DNA of 64,000 nucleotides from the NCBI RefSeq assembly GCF_014873755.1, contig NZ_JADBEG010000001.1, positions 8,282,501 to 8,346,500 of the forward strand, in the 5' to 3' direction. Below the pieces are notes generated by a model. The model was not told the DNA's origin, did not search any database, and was given only the letters and a program-made list of their open reading frames with translations. This stretch comes from Amycolatopsis lexingtonensis. GTDB taxonomy: Bacteria > Actinomycetota > Actinomycetes > Mycobacteriales > Pseudonocardiaceae. This document shows, one piece after another, positions 61,952 through 64,000 of the stretch. The position numbers and the translations under genes were made by a program. Each line of letters begins with the position of its first letter. Position 1 is the stretch's first letter.

Positions 61952-62685
61952 CCGCGGCTCCGGAACGCTTCCGTCGACGCGGCGACCGCGGCCGAGTGCT
62001 CGGTGATCAGGGCGTGGCTGACCTCGAGTTCGAGGGCCGGCTCGACGTCGATCGGAGTGTCGAGGACGCGCTTCGCCATCGCCGCGGCCGCCGGCGGGTG
62101 CTCGGCGATCCGCTTCGCCCAGCTCAATGCCTCGGCCTGGAGCTGCTCGGCGGGCACGGCGGCGTTGACCATGCCCAGTTCGGCGGCCTTCCGGCCGTCG
62201 AAGCGCTCGCCGAGCAGCAGGAGTTCCTTCGCCTTGAGCGGGCCGACGAGCAGCGGCAGCAGCCGCGACGCCGCGCCGGTGACGCTCAGGCCCAGCGAGA
62301 CCTCCGGGAACGCGAACACGGCGTCCTCGGCGGCCAGGATCATGTCGCAGCCCAGCGCGAATTCGGCGCCGGCGCCGATCGCGTAGCCGTGCACCGCCGC
62401 GATCACCGGCTGGCGCAGCCCGCGCAGCCGCCGCGTGACGTCCTGGAGCCGGTCCAGCCGCGTGCGCGAATCACCCTCGGGGGTGGGTTCCTTGAGGTCG
62501 TGGCCGGCGCAGAAGGCGCGCCCGTTGCCGGACAGCACGACCACGCGGGCGTCGCTGCGGGCGGCCGCGTCGAGGGCGGCGAGGAAGTCGTCGACCAGGA
62601 CGGCGGCGACCGCGTTGAGCCGCTCGGGCCGGTTCAGCCGGATCTGTGCGATGCCGTCCTCGACGGCGAAGTCCACGGTGGGCAT
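61948..62685 (-). CDS. Enoyl-CoA hydratase/isomerase family protein
   Basis: 245 residues from ATG at 62685. Crotonase fold with the oxyanion segments VLSGNGRAFCAGHDLKE and AAVHGYAIGAGAEFALGCDM. FAFPEVSLGLSVTGAASRL holds a Glu at the catalytic position. It hydrates a 2-enoyl-CoA, or isomerises it. First gene of the operon hydratase-ligase-TetR, each overlapping the next. It is divergent, by 47 bp, from the YtcJ-like amidohydrolase. Confidence 0.9.
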   Translation of the reverse strand: MPTVDFAVEDGIAQIRLNRPERLNAVAAVLVDDFLAALDAAARSDARVVVLSGNGRAFCAGHDLKEPTPEGDSRTRLDRLQDVTRRLRGLRQPVIAAVHGYAIGAGAEFALGCDMILAAEDAVFAFPEVSLGLSVTGAASRLLPLLVGPLKAKELLLLGERFDGRKAAELGMVNAAVPAEQLQAEALSWAKRIAEHPPAAAAMAKRVLDTPIDVEPALELEVSHALITEHSAAVAASTEAFRSRG

Positions 62686-62704
62686 GAGGGCGATGCTAGA
62701 CGTT

Positions 62705-62720
62705 CGATCGATCGATCGAT
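62705..62720. promoter_or_regulatory. (CGAT)4 tandem repeat in a 47-bp divergent promoter
   Basis: Four copies of CGAT form an overall palindrome between the divergent enoyl-CoA hydratase and amidohydrolase genes. Both promoters must overlap it, so it is a likely operator, possibly for the operon's TetR protein. Confidence 0.45.
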
Positions 62721-62732
62721 AGCCTCTGGCTC

Positions 62733-64000
62733 ATGCGGGTTGACACGGTCTACGAGAACGCCACGGTGTGGACGGGCACCGGCGTGACCAGCGCTCTTGC
62801 CGTGTGGCAGGGCCGGGTGGTCGCGCTGGGGGATGACGCGCTGTCGCTGTCGGCGCGCTCGCGGGTCGACCTCGCCGGCGGCTTCGTGGTGCCCGGCTTC
62901 CACGACGCCCACAACCACATGGCGTGGTTCGGCATGGGCCTCGACGACGTGCCGCTCAGTGACTGCCGCAGCGTCGAGGAGGTCTACGACGCCGTCGCCG
63001 CGCGCGCCAAGACGCTGCCGCCCGGGAGCTGGGTGGTCGGCAGCGGGTACGACCAGAACAAGCTCGCCGGCGGGCACCCCGACTCCCGCGGCCTCGACCG
63101 CGCCGCGCCGGGGATGCTCGTGCGGCTCAAGCACACGTCCGGGCACATGACCGTGGTCAACTCGGCCGTGCTCGACCAGCTCGACCTGGCGCACGTCCCG
63201 GTCGGCGGCGACGTCGTGCACGTGGACGGCTCGCCGACGGGACTGCTGCGCGAGCAGGCCCAGCTGCTGCTGCGGCCGCTGACGTACCCGACGCCGGTCT
63301 CGCGGGTCGTGCGCGGGCTCGCCCGGGCGTCCGAGCGGTACCTCGCCGAGGGCATCACCAGCGTCCAGGAGGCCGGGATCGGCGGCGGCCTGGTCGGCGA
63401 GACGCCCGCCGAGCTGGCCGCCTACCAGGAGGCGCGCGACACCGGCGTGCTTCGCGTGCGCAGCACGGTGATGGTCGCCGCGAGCGTGCTGCACGACCTG
63501 CCCGACGACGCCGGCTTCGGCCTCGACCTCGGCCTGCGCACCGGCCTGGGCGACGAGTGGCTGCGCGTCGGCCCGATGAAGTTGTTCGCCGACGGCTCCC
63601 TCGTCGGGCGTACCTGCGCGATGCACGACCCGTTCGACGGAGAGCCGGACAACCGCGGCTACTTCCAGGTGCCCGAGGACGAGCTGGCCCGCACGATCCG
63701 CCGCGCCCACGAGGCGGGCTGGCAGATCGCGACGCACGCGATCGGCGATCGCGCGATCACCGTCGTCCTCGACGCCTACGAAGCCGCGTTGGCCGCTTCG
63801 CCGCGCGCGGACCACCGGCACCGCATCGAGCACTGCGCGGTGCTCCAGCCCGCGGAGCTGACCCGGCTCGCCTCGCTCGGCCTCATCCCGTCCCCGCAGG
63901 GGCGGTTCGTCAACGAGCTCGGCGACGGCATGCGCGCCGCGCTCGGCGAGTCCCGCGTCCCCTGGTGCTACCGGCTGCGAAGCGTCCTCGACGCGGGCTG
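62733..64000 (+). CDS. YtcJ-like amidohydrolase, 3' truncated by the window
   Basis: About 422 codons are visible, from ATG at 62733; the family is usually 520-550 residues, so the end lies beyond. Signatures: VYENATVWTGTG, metal motif GFHDAHNHMAWFG, LKHTSGHMTVVNSAVL, the YtcJ-specific WLRVGPMKLFADGSLVGRT, ATHAIGDRAI and HRIEHCAVLQP. Such amidohydrolase_3 proteins hydrolyse exocyclic amide or ester bonds; most have no assigned substrate. It is divergent from the hydratase-ligase-TetR operon, which may be unrelated functionally. Confidence 0.87.
   Translation, partial: MRVDTVYENATVWTGTGVTSALAVWQGRVVALGDDALSLSARSRVDLAGGFVVPGFHDAHNHMAWFGMGLDDVPLSDCRSVEEVYDAVAARAKTLPPGSWVVGSGYDQNKLAGGHPDSRGLDRAAPGMLVRLKHTSGHMTVVNSAVLDQLDLAHVPVGGDVVHVDGSPTGLLREQAQLLLRPLTYPTPVSRVVRGLARASERYLAEGITSVQEAGIGGGLVGETPAELAAYQEARDTGVLRVRSTVMVAASVLHDLPDDAGFGLDLGLRTGLGDEWLRVGPMKLFADGSLVGRTCAMHDPFDGEPDNRGYFQVPEDELARTIRRAHEAGWQIATHAIGDRAITVVLDAYEAALAASPRADHRHRIEHCAVLQPAELTRLASLGLIPSPQGRFVNELGDGMRAALGESRVPWCYRLRSVLDAG

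Overview
The window is GC-rich, densely coded DNA from an actinobacterium, most likely Pseudonocardiaceae and probably Amycolatopsis. The evidence is a TTG-initiated mycobacterial-type integration host factor, an actinobacterial SerC, a mycothiol-dependent formaldehyde dehydrogenase, DUF3558 and DUF732 lipoproteins, many GTG/TTG starts with 4-bp gene overlaps, and several families of long perfect palindromes between genes. It reads as ordinary chromosome. I see no IS element, phage, CRISPR array, tRNA or rRNA. The first gene (GT87 mannosyltransferase-like) and the last (YtcJ-like amidohydrolase) run off the window.

Layout. 1-5 kb: membrane glycosyltransferase end, serC, two small unknowns, a beta-lactamase-fold hydrolase. 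4.7-8.2 kb: an overlapping operon of ABC-2 exporter ATPase, permease, sensor kinase and NarL-type regulator. 8.4-10.8 kb: an EphD-like hydrolase/SDR fusion with a TetR gene. 10.8-16.6 kb: a citrate synthase paralogue divergent from ureABCFGD. 16.6-24.6 kb: lipoproteins, secretory lipase with TetR, an NCS1 permease with a Cys-rich tail, pdxH, an MFS exporter. 24.7-29.6 kb: two tandem metallo-beta-lactamase-fold enzymes with TetR, aldose epimerase, GNAT, amidohydrolase. 29.6-31.4 kb: three tandem Uma2 genes. 31.4-37.6 kb: acyl-CoA dehydrogenase/TetR, PfkB kinase, gltA, photolyase, GNAT. 37.6-45.3 kb: Nat-type ABC exporter, glpD-TetR facing an AGPS-like flavoenzyme, a cyclotransferase-like protein, mscR. 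45.5-53.6 kb: an ECF41-type sigma factor with its AhpD-like partner, a C39-like protease, thioesterase, metallophosphoesterase, and a sugar ABC importer without ATPase. 53.7-64 kb: fadD, mihF, isochorismate synthase, PPTase, acyl-CoA dehydrogenase, a TetR/ligase/enoyl-CoA hydratase operon, an amidohydrolase.

Working together. Urease, its candidate GlnR-like upstream sites and the nitrogenous-base permease suggest a nitrogen-scavenging block. glpD, TetR and the AGPS-like enzyme suggest glycerol-3-phosphate or ether-lipid chemistry. Several TetR-linked acyl-CoA genes form separate fatty-acid or lipid catabolic units. Isochorismate synthase and an Sfp-type PPTase fit siderophore supply, although no NRPS is present.

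The most unusual signal is the palindrome set. One 21-25 bp arm element occurs at 1060-1110 and 53624-53678, a related compound element at 21581-21669, and a TTTCACGTGAAA element as close pairs at 10711 and 61502. Several supply stop codons or C-terminal residues to genes, and one pair is translated inside an acyl-CoA ligase. No computation or database search was run; all family names come from motif recognition.
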